In this document: positions 1 to 12,299 of the stretch, one piece after another
Numbering within the stretch: position 1 is the stretch's first letter
Layout of the letters: each line of letters starts with the position of its first letter
Origin: Paragorgia papillata
Taxonomy: Eukaryota > Cnidaria > Anthozoa > Scleralcyonacea > Coralliidae
Length of the DNA: 64,000 nucleotides
Direction: 5' to 3'
NCBI GenBank assembly: GCA_035771165.1
Contig: JAWNZC010000348.1
Span: 372,001 to 436,000 of the forward strand
The notes under the pieces: model-generated
Databases searched by the model: none
The model's input: the letters and a program-made list of their open reading frames with translations, nothing else
Told to the model about the DNA's origin: nothing
Position numbers and translations under genes: made by a program

Positions 1-412
1 CGAACGCCATGCGTAAAATACAGTATACAGGGTTCGTACAAAACTTGAAAGTCCTTGAAAGCCTTGAATTTTAAAACAAAAATTCAAGACCTTGAAAGTC
101 CTTGAATTTATAAAGAAGTGCTTGAACGTCCTTGAATCCTTCTGATTTTTTGTGACATTTTCTGAAATTTGTCAGCATGTGTGCGAATTCGCGCTTCCTC
201 ATTAAAGTCTGTGGCAATTTTACAGTTTTTCGTGACTTTTTACTGCTTGCTAAAGCCTTCTTTTCAGCCCATTGGTCTTTGAATTTCCTAATACATGGCC
301 TTGAAAGGCCTTGAATCCCACTCTTCCTGCATGACATGTACCAATCCTGAGTATATATCTGTGTGCTCATACACTAATTAATAATGAATGCATACTTTTT
401 TAAATTTTCAAG

Positions 413-1991
413 GCACACGTCCTAAAGACAGCAGTTTTGCATTTCATGCTTCTCTTGTGAATCATTTTATGAGAGGTGCGTCTTATCCTGTCGGTGGTGC
501 CAGTGAGATTGCAATGCATATTATTCCAGTGATTGAGAAAACTGGTGGTCGTGTTCTCGTACGTGCACCTGTCAAAGAGATTTTGGTGGATGAAGAAAAA
601 AGAAAAGTGTTAGGTAACGTATATATCTTAGTTTATATTGTATTATTCTTCACATTTTCTTGCTGCCTAGCCTCGGCGTGCCAGCACATTATTCTTGGCG
701 TTTGTCCAGTGAACTCATTTTTCATAAGTGGAACGCTAAAGCCGCGGCAGAACGTTAAGTCAGCGTTTATTAGGTCGCTTTCAATCCCCTTATAAACTGT
801 CCTCTACATGCACGGTTGAAACGTAACACATGCAGCGTAGGAGACTGAATCCAACGTGATTTACGAAAATCCTGATTAACTTTTGAAGCGTGACCTATAA
901 TATGTTAAAAATTTAGTACAGACGTTTTAAGTTTAGGGTTAGGATTAGGGGTGGGGTTAAGGTTAGGGGTGGGGTTAAGGTTAAGGTTAGGGTTGGGGTT
1001 GGGGTTGGGGTTGGGGTAAGGGTGGGGTTAGGATTAGGGTTATTTCATTTGGTGAACGATACATAAAACACCAACCTTTTGCACACTTTCATTTCCAGTA
1101 TCCTATAACGCGCTTTGCACGTTTACTTTGACAAATAAAATCTGTGTATTGTTTTTCTCTTTTGCTTCAGGTGTGCGTGTGGTGAAGAGCAGCGGAGATG
1201 TGGATATATTTGCTCCACTTGTAGTATCTGGAGCGGGTATTTACAACACACTTGAAAAGTTACTTCCCACTACATGTTTAGACAAGGAAATGAAGTCAAT
1301 GTTGAGTAGTGTCCGTCATGGTTGTGGAGGAATGAGTTTGTACATTGGTCTAAATGGTTCTCAACAAGATCTTGGATTAATAGCCAGGAATGAATGGATC
1401 TTTTCTAATAATGAATTAGATCTATCATATGAGCAGTTTTGTAATCAAAACCCAGAGGACGCTGGTACAAAAGATATTCCATTGTTATTTTTATCATTCC
1501 CGTCAACAAAAGATCCGACCTGGAATGAGAGGTTTCCTGGGAGATCCACATGTGAAATTATCAGCCTCGCACCTTATGAATGGTTTGAGAAATGGAAAGA
1601 AGGCAAAGTTATGCACCGCGGTGATGACTACGACGAATTAAAGAATCGTATTGGGAAGCGAATGTGGGAACAAGTTTGTCGATTTCATCCGAACCTTGAA
1701 GATAAAGTAGAGTATTTTGATATTGGAACTCCGCTGTCCAATCAGTATTATATCGCGGCTTCTCGTGGAGAGTTGTATGGCGCAGATCACAATATGGAAA
1801 GATACGCCCCACAAAGTATTGTTAATTTACGAGCAAATACATCCGTCAAAGGTTTGTTTCTTACTGGTCAAGATATTCTTTCATGTGGGTTTTGTGGTGG
1901 CATGTTTGCAGGTTTGCTTTCTGCTTCTGCAATCCTCAAAAGAAATGTTTTTAATGACTTAATGGCGTTACGAAAACGATGTGGAAAGTGA
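413..1991 (+). CDS. RETSAT: All-trans-retinol 13,14-reductase (retinol saturase), 3' part of gene
   Basis: Two exons are visible: 413-613 (acceptor TTTTCAAG, donor GTAACG) and 1171-1991 (acceptor TTGCTTCAG, stop TGA at 1989-1991). They join in frame to about 340 residues, the C-terminal half of a protein that is about 610 residues in mammals; the N-terminal FAD-binding exons lie to the left of the window. Family knowledge: RETSAT is an FAD-dependent ER enzyme of the phytoene-desaturase/CrtI type that saturates the 13-14 double bond of all-trans-retinol. Seen here: the PVGGASEI segment, the LVVSGAGIYNTLEKLLP stretch, and the closing block LFLTGQDILSCGFCGG followed by SASAILKRN, which matches the C-terminal FAD-contacting signature of RETSAT. 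A cysteine-glycine-rich CGFCGG occurs where I recall CGLVGA in the vertebrate enzyme. The intron carries a telomere-like repeat. A carotenoid desaturase-like paralogue is the main alternative, but the C-terminus favours RETSAT. Confidence 0.88.
931..1041 (+). repeat. Telomere-like GGGTTA/GGGGTT degenerate array in RETSAT intron
   Basis: About 110 bp of variant units (TTAGGG, TTAGGGG, TTGGGG, TTAAGG), all G-rich on the plus strand. It lies wholly in the 614-1170 intron. The units resemble the animal telomere repeat TTAGGG but are too degenerate to be a functional telomere; an interstitial telomeric-type microsatellite is the simplest reading. Confidence 0.8.
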
Positions 1992-4900
1992 ATCGAACGA
2001 TATGGACGGAGTTAAGGATTATAAAATAATACAACATTAATATGATTATATAATGAAACAACATTAAAGGTGAAATAATGCCAATTTGTTTCTTTATTAT
2101 ATTATGCTATACGATACCGTAAATCCACTGACTAAGTTTTAACGGAAAATTACCCAAAGTTTTGGAGATATTGTGTTTCTGTAACGGGAAATTTATCAAA
2201 TCTAAAATGGCGCATTGCCGGAAGTGACGTCACAAGTGACATCGCGCAAAAGTTGTAATGAAATACGATTGTAGACGCTTTTTTACTCACAACTGAATAG
2301 TTTTTAATTGAAATAATGATTTAAATATAAAGCTAGATCAAAAGCTTGGGTTTTTCTGGGTTTTTTTAAACGATCCAAAAAAATAGTCGGCATATATCGG
2401 AAAATGTCTTACTGTCGTCAGAAGTACCGAAGTAGATCTCCGAAGTTTTTAAAAGGTCTTGAACTGCACGGAATTTCTCAACAAAACTTAATTGCCAACT
2501 TACTTAATTCAAAGCAATGTTGTTTTTTATGTTGCATTTCACCTTTAAATAGTCAGTGTGATTTTTTGGTTATATGTGTAACATTTAAAAATATAACTTA
2601 TATGATTATATAATAGTACAGTTGTACATGTAAAATTATCGTATGCATTGCGTTTTTTTTGGTAATGGTATTAACAAAAACAAGAGTTTTCTGGTTGATG
2701 ACAAGCAAAGATTTACAGAACGCCGAATGGAGCATTATACAGTATGAACAGAATTTAGTAAAAAGTTGTAACAGCTAATTGTTTTTGGCTGTGCATTGCC
2801 ATTTAAAGTATTTTGTTAAGAAATATCTCAGAATGTGTAGATTAACTGGAGATCATAATTCAATCGTGTTCTTAATAGACTTACATGAAATATAAAGAAC
2901 TTACAGGATGCTCGTAGCCTCGAACGTCTGTGCTGGTTATTAGTTCTTTTATTGCACGTCGATAGTCTAGCCCTATGGTCTAGTCCCAGGGCCAGGTTGC
3001 ATAAAACCGGTGCACACTTAAAACTGTTCTCTTATGTGACACTCTTTGGGTTGAGCGAAGTGTATATTTATTTAGGTTTACATAAAAAAAAAAAACTTCT
3101 CGTTTTCTTCGAAAATTACAAGTGGTAGAATTCACATTACTTAAAGCGTTTATGCATGACTGACATGAGTTCAATTTCAGTATTTCACGTGAATGTATTA
3201 ATTGAGGCACTTATTGAAGTCTCGTCTCGTAGGTTTACGTTTACTTGACGCTCAGAGCTTCACTGTCCATTTTCTCTTGCTAATTGTATTTTTTTTAATT
3301 ATATTGGACTATATATAATATGGACTAAGTGCTTATATTGACGCCTATAGTTTCTCCCTATATAACTTTGTTGACAAAATTCTCCAGCAATATAAGTAAC
3401 ATTAACCAGGCCTGACGAGGGGGGTCAGCCTGGTCATTAACCAGGGGCCCACGGTCGTAAGAGGAGGCCCATTTTTAACGAAATGAAGCAAAAGAATACA
3501 TCTGAACTGTTGAACGATAAGTTCAGTTCCACAATAATTATAACCGAAGTTTCAGTATTGATAATTACATTGCATTGGGTCCCTAATAGATTTGTCACTG
3601 TCATGGTGGCTATTGTACGCCTTTATTAGTGCCATTGAGTCCTTTGACTTTTCTATTACTGTCATAGGGCATCTATAAATTGACTACCATAGACAAACAT
3701 GACGGGGGGGGGGATTTTTTTGACCAGGGCCCCAAAATTTCTCTCGGCGGCCCTGACATTAACCCAATTGCTTTTCTGTCGTTATTTACGGTTTAAAAAT
3801 TGTTGCTACAGCAGTTTTTTATATGTTTCTTCGCTTTTCTACATTTCTCGAATTATCTTGCAGTCTCGTGGAAATTTCTTCAAGAAAATAATTATGGGGT
3901 TGTTCAGATGGTTTTGTCAATATCACCAAGTTTAATTTTTTTAAATTTGCCCGATAGAATTTTCTTTGTCGAAAAAGGCTTTATATATCCCGCAAAATTA
4001 AGTCCCGGTTTTCACAAACGTAAAGATAAAGACGAATAATTTTATTTATACTCTTTTAATGTCGATAAACTATCGTATTACAGTTATATATTTAAGCGTA
4101 GCTACACGTCGTTTAATTTAGCTTTTACTTCTGCTTATGAAGAACAGTTTGATTTGATGAGAAGTAATCAGAAAATGTGTTTGTTCATGTCGTAGTCTCC
4201 CCGACCTATATTAAGAGATAAAAAAAGATGAATGTCATATCATCTCAATTAGTATACTTAATAATGAATGAGAGTAAAGATTATGGTGAGAAAACTGACA
4301 AGTATATAGCAAGAAAATAATGCACTATACGGGCAAACAAAAGAGAATATCTATCCGGGTTTCGCGGGGGCGAAAGCTCTCTCTCCGGCCGCACAAGTTT
4401 TGATTTTTGTAAATCGTAGAAAATATAAATCACTGTTTTCCCGGGGTTTTTTTCTTTCTAGAGTGTAGGTATAGTTTCTTTTTTCTTATATCTTATAAAG
4501 CGACACTGATATACAGGTTTTGTCCTATACAGAGTTTTTGTAGATCATAGAAAATGTAAATCATTGTTCTTCCAGTTTTCTAGAAATGTGATTAGTTTCT
4601 ATAACTTATAAGGCATAAAGTAAAGTCTGAAGAGACAATGCAATAAATTAGGACAAGTAAACTAGACAGTCTCTTGACTTATTTATAATAACGTTGTATT
4701 ATAAAGTCATCGCGCAGCTATAGCTAAGCATCATTTTTAAGCCCCGTTTACACTAGAGCAAAAGTATCCGGATTCACATTGTTTTTCTTCCTCATGGGAA
4801 TAAAAAAACAATGTGAATCCGGATAGTTTTGCTGTAGTGTAAACGGTGTCTAAGAATCATAGGAAACTTTCCCTGAACTCTGCGTATATACGGGGTTTAC

Positions 4901-5179
4901 GCGGCTTGGCATACAAAGTAGACATGTACCTATACAGGAACTACATATACTAAGCAGAAATATTAATACGTACACACATGCAGTATACCAATATTAATCT
5001 GCATGCAGCTGACGAGCTAGCTATTTAACGTAATAAATCTCTAATAGAGCGCTGCGAATGCAATGTATTTTAAATATATAAATTCACATCTTCGTTGGTG
5101 CATGCAGGTATATATGTATGTATTGCATAATTGTGTTCATCTCTAGGATGTGCTATATTTATATATATTGTTTGCTTAC
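1992..5179. other. Intergenic region after RETSAT
   Basis: I see no coding exon here. Directly after the RETSAT stop the sequence is AT-rich and probably holds the 3' UTR; no perfect AATAAA stands close to the stop. The reading frames at 2404-2613, 2980-3210 and 3699-4039 have no recognisable domain or splice context. A GC-rich patch at 3405-3765 (runs of G, words such as GGGCCC) looks like degraded transposon ends. A clear foldback element sits at 4741-4850 and is listed separately. Confidence 0.6.
4741..4850. mobile_element. Foldback MITE, family A copy 1
   Basis: A nearly perfect 50-bp inverted repeat: the left arm starts GCCCCGTTTACACTAGAGCA and continues through TATCCGGATTCACATTG; the right arm is its reverse complement and ends at TGTAAACGGTGTC. 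TTAA stands directly left of the element. A second copy with the same arms and loop lies at 20448-20556. There is no coding capacity, so this is a non-autonomous DNA element. Confidence 0.85.
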
Positions 5180-5187
5180 CTAAACAT

Positions 5188-5523
5188 CTAAGAACTATAT
5201 CTTCTATTCTCGTTCATTTCGTCCGCGTTGTGAAATGGAATAGGTTGAAAATGCTTATTTTTTGAGGCGTAGTTTGAGATTCTGTCACCAAACGATTTTG
5301 CTAATGCTCTTCGTCTACCGTATGAGATAGGCTGACGGACTTCTAAGTAATGACGATCTTCGTCGAGGCCATTGGAATCTTCAAACAATTCGTCGTCAGA
5401 TTTGCCAGCAACGTCAAAATCATGCATAGGTTGTTCTATCACCCGACTACTGGCCATTTCAACCACAGATATTACGAACAATGTTCCGAGCAAGAAACTT
5501 ATCTTCAGTGTGACGGTATTCAT
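5188..5523 (-). CDS. Secreted precursor, candidate neuropeptide prepropeptide
   Basis: A 111-residue reading frame with ATG at 5523-5521 and an in-frame TAA 18 bases upstream, so the start is well fixed. The first ~26 residues (MNTVTLKISFLLGTLFVISV and following) form a clear signal peptide ending near MASS. Then comes an acidic spacer (DDELFEDSNGLDED) and the processing-like motif EVR-QPISYG-RRR. Known for the class: cnidarian neuropeptides are often released with an N-terminal glutamine (cyclised) and a C-terminal glycine before basic residues (amidated). Inference: a peptide QPISY-amide would be the product. There is no cysteine, so it is not a disulfide-rich peptide. The exon appears to run 5180-5533 on the minus strand: a polypyrimidine-AACAG acceptor lies before the ATG and a good donor (TTTAG/GTAAGC) lies just after the stop, so a 3'-UTR intron or alternative C-terminal exons are possible. 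I do not recognise the family. Confidence 0.6.
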   Translation of the reverse strand: MNTVTLKISFLLGTLFVISVVEMASSRVIEQPMHDFDVAGKSDDELFEDSNGLDEDRHYLEVRQPISYGRRRALAKSFGDRISNYASKNKHFQPIPFHNADEMNENRRYSS

Positions 5524-5533
5524 CTTGCTTGTT

Positions 5534-8500
5534 CTGTTTTAGAAAAGAGTAGTCTGTTAGTTATGACTTATTATAAAATGAATGTTGGATTTGACGAACT
5601 ATAAATGCAAGGAAAAACTATGTATGTACATTTGGAATCCGTCAGGTCAATAATCAATATTTGGCGCATAAAGGGAAAGCAATCGTAGAGGAAAAGAAAT
5701 AAAGGGAGACATTATTATCAATTTGCCTTTTAACTGATTTAATCTTTTTGTCACTTCGCCCCATTTTGGGCAAGATCAAGACATTGTAAAGTTAACTATA
5801 TATATATACCCAGCACGATATCAATACTATTGATAACTCGCATTGAGAAAAACTAATCAATTAGTTTGGTTTAAACTTATTCCAAACTGCTCCAATATCT
5901 ATCACTAAAAATAATCCTATGAAGTATAAGTACTTCAAGATAAGTTGTGAAAATCAATGATTTGATGCTTCAAGTTTTTATTTATAACTGAGAGGATTGA
6001 CGAACATTTGTTTTAACCTTATTCCCATGTAGAGAATATAACACAGAACCCTTGGAAGTATATGAGTGATATAAGGGCGAGTGAAAAACCTACCTCGTGA
6101 TAACCGTTGTTGAGTTGTTCCTTCGAGTGTTGTCAGGCTTGAAGAATAAAACACAAGTCTCAAGTGCTTCGTTTATATATGATTTGATGCAGCAAGTTTC
6201 ATTTACTTATTCTACTAGGGTTTTTATTAATACAAACCAACACAGAAATTATCTTAATGATTTGAGTCAAGATATAGGCAGCTGACGCTGTAGCACTTTA
6301 CAAAATAATCTAATGAGGTCAGCTGTAACGACGCTGAAGATTCTTGATAGCTCATTATCTTCAAAAGATAATTCTTTACATCTTACCGCGTTGCCGTTTC
6401 TGGGCATGCGTACAAAATTGCAGTTGCAATATAAAGTGTGCATCAGAAAGGCAGACTCTCTGTAACCTGCTTTTAAGAAAGAAATAATACCACGATTTTT
6501 AGTTCTTTTATTATTTTGTTAATTGGGATTATCTTTTCAATTATTGATATCAATTGTTTAAACTTCTATAGACCATCTGGATTTTTTCCCTCGCAGGTTG
6601 ATGAATTTTCGTTTTATTTAATTTTACAAGTATTTGACTCTTCTCTTGCTCTTACAGTTTCAAAAGAAAAAAACATAATTATAGCATTTTTATCTCCATC
6701 AATTCCATTGGGTTGCTTATGTAAACGAGGGAGTCGAAAAGAAATGGTAAAACCACATTCCCGCCAAAGTAAACAAGACAACTATTCCTTATCTCTAGCA
6801 GCGTGGCTATCGTGCTTAATGCTGACGCACATAATTAAAAAACCTATAATAGCTGCGTAGTGGCTAGTATAACATAATGCAATATTATAAACGCTTGCGA
6901 CTTTTGTCAGACGCTTTGACTTCGTAATTATATCGAACAGTTTAATTTTAAAAGTAGTAACGGACTTTATGAATTATTAAGTTTAACATTTGTTATCCTT
7001 GTTCTATACTAGCAGTATAATATCAATAATTATTTCCAAAGATACTGATTGTTAGCGCGCAATGCGTCGTAATTGCTCATGTACAAGTTAAAACTTAAAT
7101 TTTTTATGAAATCAGAGAATTCAAGTTGAAGTTAGGTGCAGTGCTTAGCTATATAGTTTCAATTTTTGATATACTAAAACCAAAAAGACATTCTTATTAC
7201 GAGCAAATATAGTATCTTAGTTGTTGAGCCTTAATTTATATAGCTTATATTAAATTACGGACAAATTTTCAAGTGAAACAGCCGGGTGTTATATTTTATC
7301 TGCAATGTAGACCAGCCAAATGACCATGTTTATTTAAAAAATTGGGTTAGGCAATGTAGCGCATACAACGCTGCACCTCTATTCAGTCCCACCAAATTAA
7401 TAAACTTTGGCGGTACATCGCTTTATTTTGATCTCCCGAAATTTGTGTAGAACAGCCAAAGTAATAAGTTACCTTTATTTTCTCTTTATTTAATTGATTA
7501 AAAAGTGGGTGTACGTATACATATTTGTTGTCTACGAATGATTGCCATCGCTTCCATGACTCAGGAGAACAGTTTTTTTTTTACTAATGAACACAGACAT
7601 ATAGGATAAAATTAAAACCCGGTCTCGAAGTGGATATAGCTTTGGAAGAGTTGTTGTAGACTGTAAAGTAACTAGCGTTAGTCGATTCGGACTACAGTAT
7701 ATATATATTGTGCTAGAAATTGAAAATAATTTAAGTGTTTGCCCAAGAGTCGTGCGAACAACTGTCGTAGAAAACGTAAGGACTGTATGCGCTACTATTT
7801 CAAATTAAGCTTTTTTCATCGCAATTGACCATTTGCATTTATCCCTTGGTGGAGGACAAATGTTTTATAAACTATAAAATGCTTTTTGATTATATTATTC
7901 TTCCTGAGATTGTCAGTTTTGACACCATGTGTAAAAGGTCTGTACTATATAGCATAAATTGTATACAGATGCATGAGAAGGGTAAAGCAGGATGAAGATT
8001 TATAGACGACCCCGTTTACATGCACTGTACCAGATAAATTTGGACCCTTTTCAAAAAATTCTCACGGCACGCCTGTGTACATACGTATTACACTTCTTTT
8101 TTCTTGCACAGTTTCCAAACTGTACAGTTCCATGTCGCATGTGAAAGGGCGCGGAACCGTACAAATTGCGGTACAGGATTTGTCCTCGGTACCGCGTGTA
8201 AACGTATGGTCTTAAAAAGACATAACATTAGGAAAGTATAATGATTTTAATTTTGGACATTCTTTTATGATAAACGTATAAACAGCTGGGGATCACAAAG
8301 TGGAAATATTAAATACAACCGTGAAAAGTTGTTTTTTTTCAGACAACTTAAAGTTTTGTCGTGCCATGCGTCACAAATGTTCTTATATTTTCTAAGCCCC
8401 TGCATGCTAGGGTTGAAAGCATATTCTCAATGAGTATCATGCAAAAGATCATTTCAGAGATGGTGTTTGTTCGGCGTGATTAAGTTTAGAATTTGTGACA

Positions 8501-9520
8501 GGGCTGACAGGTATATAAGACAGTTTTCACGTGAAAAGTTGTGACGATGTATACTATAATACATACCAGTCCTCGAAATTTTAAAGGTGTTTTCGTAATT
8601 CAACTTTATGCAGTTTTCTTGTACATTTTAAAGTTAACACATGCAGCATGGCTTAAAAGTGATTAAATATTCAGTCGGACAGCTGTAGTAGTTGAAAGAA
8701 GCGCGCAGACTATAGAGATACATACAAGCATGTTATGATTATTGGTATACAATAATATATCGTTATTTAAATCTGCACCTCATGAATGAGTGTAGCCACT
8801 CTCTAAATACATTAGTCAGTTATACTTTTCCACGCTTTAACTGTGCATTGTTTAAAGTAATTTTAATTAAATGTTACCGAATGTATTTTTAAAATCGGGT
8901 ACTTAAAATTTATGATAATAAAAGAGCTTACTGTGCTCTACAAAGCAAATTGAACTTTATATCTGCGGCGTTACAATTATTTTTTTTAAAAATATATATT
9001 GTTTTCCATGGTATCACGATTGATTTCACTTTGGAATTCTGCCTGGGAGTTATTCACAAAGCGTTTAATGGTTTCGCTCTTAAATTATTTTATGTGAACC
9101 AAATTAGTATCATATGGTTTTACTCCAAATTAACTTTTTTTAGGTTCAATATAATATAGAAGTAGAGTTTAAAGGTGCGTTCAATTATACTAGAAGAGCT
9201 CAGACTAAATTTGTACTTCTTGACGTTGGACTATAGTATAGTCCCTTGCACTAATTCCCTTCACGACAAGTTGCTCATAAACTACAGAATTTTCATCGAT
9301 TACTCGCTCTGCTGAACTGAAACATGAATAGAACTTTGAATTAGTTGTCCTTCAGATTGGTCGTTTGGACGTCGTATAGGCAAGAGGTCTATACCATTAA
9401 TTGGTTGCGTTTACACTAGACTGCATGACCTTTGCTCTCAAGGCTCTGAATTCCTCACAGTAATTAATTCCTTTTTTCAGTTTTGCTGCATGGTCAGGAC
9501 AACTAACATATATATAGTTA
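5534..9520. other. Intergenic AT-rich DNA without recognised genes
   Basis: Mostly unique-looking AT-rich sequence. Frames at 6097-6285, 6516-6860 and 8950-9159 have biased composition and no domains; I treat them as chance. Around 8005-8215 the words GACCCCGTTTACATGCACTG and GCGTGTAAACGTATGGTC with a right-hand TTAA suggest a diverged foldback element of the GTTTACAC-ended kind. The promoter of the 5188-5523 precursor gene should lie at the left edge of this block. Confidence 0.5.
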
Positions 9521-9975
9521 ATATTGGGCATTTCACTCGATTACATAGCATGTTCTCAGGATTTTGGGTGAAGGAAAATTCGAGTGTAGAATATATACAT
9601 TTTAAGACCAGACCGGGACCAGCTGCGAAAAATGCAACTACACAGGCCTTCCGGCAGGAATTGAACCCACGACCTTGCGATTCTAGTGCAATGCTCTGAC
9701 CACTGAGCCACGGAGGACGTTGCCGAGAGCTTGATCGCGAGTTCTGTATATATATATTAAGGTGGTAATGCCAGGAGAGAATTGGGTATATTATAAGTAA
9801 TATTGGGCATTTCACTCGATTACATAGCATGTTCTCAGGATTTTGGGTGAAGGAAAATTCGAGTGTAGAATATATACATTTTAAGACCAGACCGGACCAG
9901 CTGCGAAAAATGCAACTACACAGGCCTTCCGGCAGGAATTGAACCCACGACCTTGCGATTCTAGTGCAATGCTCT
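9521..9975 (-). repeat. tRNA-derived SINE fragment, duplicated
   Basis: The 177-bp segment 9521-9697 recurs almost exactly at 9800-9975, differing by a single missing G and the flanking ends. On the minus strand the first copy contains a tRNA-like head (9646-9716): an A-box-like GTGGCTCAGTGGTCAGAGCA and a B-box-like GGTTCAATTCC about 30 bases on. The second copy stops in the middle of the tRNA-like part. This is a polymerase-III type SINE with a tandem duplication, not a working tRNA: the acceptor stem does not pair and no CCA context is seen. Confidence 0.7.
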
Positions 9976-10050
9976 AGGATAAAATATATAGATAAAATAA
10001 TATATAGGATAAAACAGGAGCCAGCCTTCGTCAAATGTTCCAAAACATTA

Positions 10051-10196
10051 ATAATAGACAAGAGGAACGTTTTTGAAAAAACTTTATTTTAACAACGTTT
10101 GAAGGCCCGGCCTTTTCATCAGGTCTGAAGATGAAGAGGCCGGGCCTCGAAACGTTGTTAAAATAAAGTTTTTTCAAAAAAGTTCCTGTCTATTAT
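10051..10196. mobile_element. Foldback element
   Basis: Inverted arms of about 60 bp around a short loop: AACTTTATTTTAACAACGTT on the left is mirrored by AACGTTGTTAAAATAAAGTT on the right, with GGCCCGGCC inside both arms and GACAAGAGGAACGTTTTTG answering CAAAAAAGTTCCTGTC at the ends. An AT microsatellite follows at 10194-10220. Confidence 0.75.
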
Positions 10197-10592
10197 ATAT
10201 ATATATATATTATATATATTCAAACAAACAAAGTGTTGTTCGCGAAATGTCGAAAAGTGCTCAATGCCGTAAAGATAGAGCGAATATACTATAAGTGCAT
10301 GGCCGCCTGAAGATCGCCCAGCGTGAAACTGACAGTAGCGACCATCAACATTTGAGGTAAGCCCACTTATAGTATATATATATATATATAGTCTTTTGTT
10401 AACCATACGCGTACAGCGGAAGTCTAACTCAGCTCACCATAAATCGCAGTCTATTTCCAGCCCAATTTAAGTCGGAAATGATTAACATTTGGCTGAAACA
10501 AAATTTTAGAGAGCCTGGCAATGTATTCCATAACCACAAGGAGTCAAATCAGAAATGATTTCATTCGCTTCCAAAAAACTGAAACATCCAGT

Positions 10593-10625
10593 TTTCTTGT
10601 TCTTTTTTTTTTTTTTTTTTTTTTC
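10593..10625. repeat. Poly-T tract
   Basis: About 24 T in a row. Likely the A-tail of a retrosequence on the minus strand or a simple slippage tract. Open frames on either side are low complexity. Confidence 0.6.
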
Positions 10626-11192
10626 GTTTTACAATAATAAATTGTCAATTGGCACGCAAAAAGATTGCATATGGAAACTTCGCTTACACATCCATCAGCT
10701 GGCAACTTCAAGATGGCGTCAAATGAAACCTGGAACAGCGAGGCCATCTTGGAGAATATTGCGAATTGACACTTTCAAAAGTTTTTCTGATATCAATGTT
10801 TCGTGTTCTACAGTGTTCAGGTCAATTGACCTCTTGCTAGCTAGACAGAGTCTCTCTCTCTCTCGCAGACAGAGTCTCTCTCTCTCTCGCAGCCTGTTCA
10901 GGTACTCACGATGCGTCTGCGTAAGGGGCTAGACTAGACACGGCTATCTTGGATTCGTCAAAATGGCGCGCAACCAGAGCCGAGTGTATATCTATCTAAA
11001 CAATCTACCTCTGACTCTCAGTATATGCAACTGCCACATCTATCGTCAGACACTCCATTTCTATTATCATGGAAATGTATAATGACACATGGAAGACAAG
11101 AGTAAAGGAAACAAATTAACTCGCATTACTGACTTCAGGCACGCTTGCAATTTCCAACTTGTATTTTACTCTAACACCGGACTACTTAGGGA

Positions 11193-11579
11193 GTGTTTAC
11201 ATGCATGAGGCCGGTCCGAACTCAGGCTGGACTGGCTTTAATCGAAATATAGTATAAAGATTAGATATACTCGCCGAAACAGAGAACGTATAGGAGTCTA
11301 ACGTTTCTCTCTGACGAAGGGCCTTCGCTCGAAACGTTAGACTTCTAGTCTCTGTTTCGGCAGTATATCCAACCTTTATACTATATTTCGATTGTTGTTT
11401 CAACACTGAGCGCCTGCGTAGCACACTACTTATATATTTCACTGTTCGGACTGACTTTAGGTCGGTTGTAGTGTTTTTACTATAGATCGTTTTCATGAGT
11501 TCAGCCTGCATGAGATTCAGTTCACTGAAATTTTGAGGCCGGTCTAACTCCAGGCCGGCTTTCCGGCCATGTAAACAGA
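11193..11579. mobile_element. Foldback element with a second foldback nested inside
   Basis: Outer arms: GTGTTTACATGCATGAGGCC with GGTCCGAACTCAGGCTGG on the left, answered by GGCCGGTCTAACTCC ... GGCCATGTAAACAG on the right. An inner, much better preserved foldback occupies 11241-11403 (ATCGAAATATAGTATAAAG mirrored at the right end; TCTAACGTTTC mirrored by GAAACGTTAGA around the loop). Its lower divergence suggests it was inserted later. Confidence 0.7.
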
Positions 11580-12299
11580 ATCTAGATTCGAGCCACGAAA
11601 AACAACAGCTTTTTAACCGACGTATAATAAGCATACTTTCACCTACTGATCAAACTCAAAACGTTGTTTTAAATTAGACTGATGTGAAATCTACATAAAA
11701 TGCTTCTCAGTCACGAGCTGGAAGATAATTGTGCAAATCTTGAAGCAACAGTGGGACCAAGCCTATATAATTTCAAAGCCGACTTCGTGTAAACAAAAAC
11801 CGAAATGCAAAATTCAGGCCGGTCCGAGTTTAGACGTTAACACAGGGACTTTAAGATCTACGACGTCAACCTCAACGACGACGTCCTCTAAACAAAATAA
11901 TTATTTTCGCAAAACAAAGAAAATCAATAATTTTTAGTCCCAAGTGTAATCTCAACACCGTCCTCGTTCTTTCTACAACGCCACTTAGAGCGTTTTCACG
12001 TCTTCAGGACGACGTCAACGGCCAAAAGATGAGAACTGTTGCTTAAGATTGACTTCAATACAGACACTACAATCATTTTAGCAATACTGGGACGTTTTGA
12101 AAGTCACTAAACTATAGCTTCAAATATCAAATATAATAGTTAGTTAACCGTGACTTCTTTAAATTGGAAAACTTATCTTGCGTTTTAACCGCCGTCGTCG
12201 TCCTAGCATCTTAAAGTCCCTTATAGGAGATACCGCGAATCCGTCTGGTGGGGATACCGCGGGCCCACAAAGAACGTCTCTGCGAAGGAGGCTAAGCAT

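Noticed and set aside
6516..6860. 114-codon plus-strand frame with hydrophobic start
   Set aside because: No signal or domain recognised, no splice context, composition like the AT-rich surroundings. Kept out of the annotation, although a lineage-specific peptide cannot be excluded.
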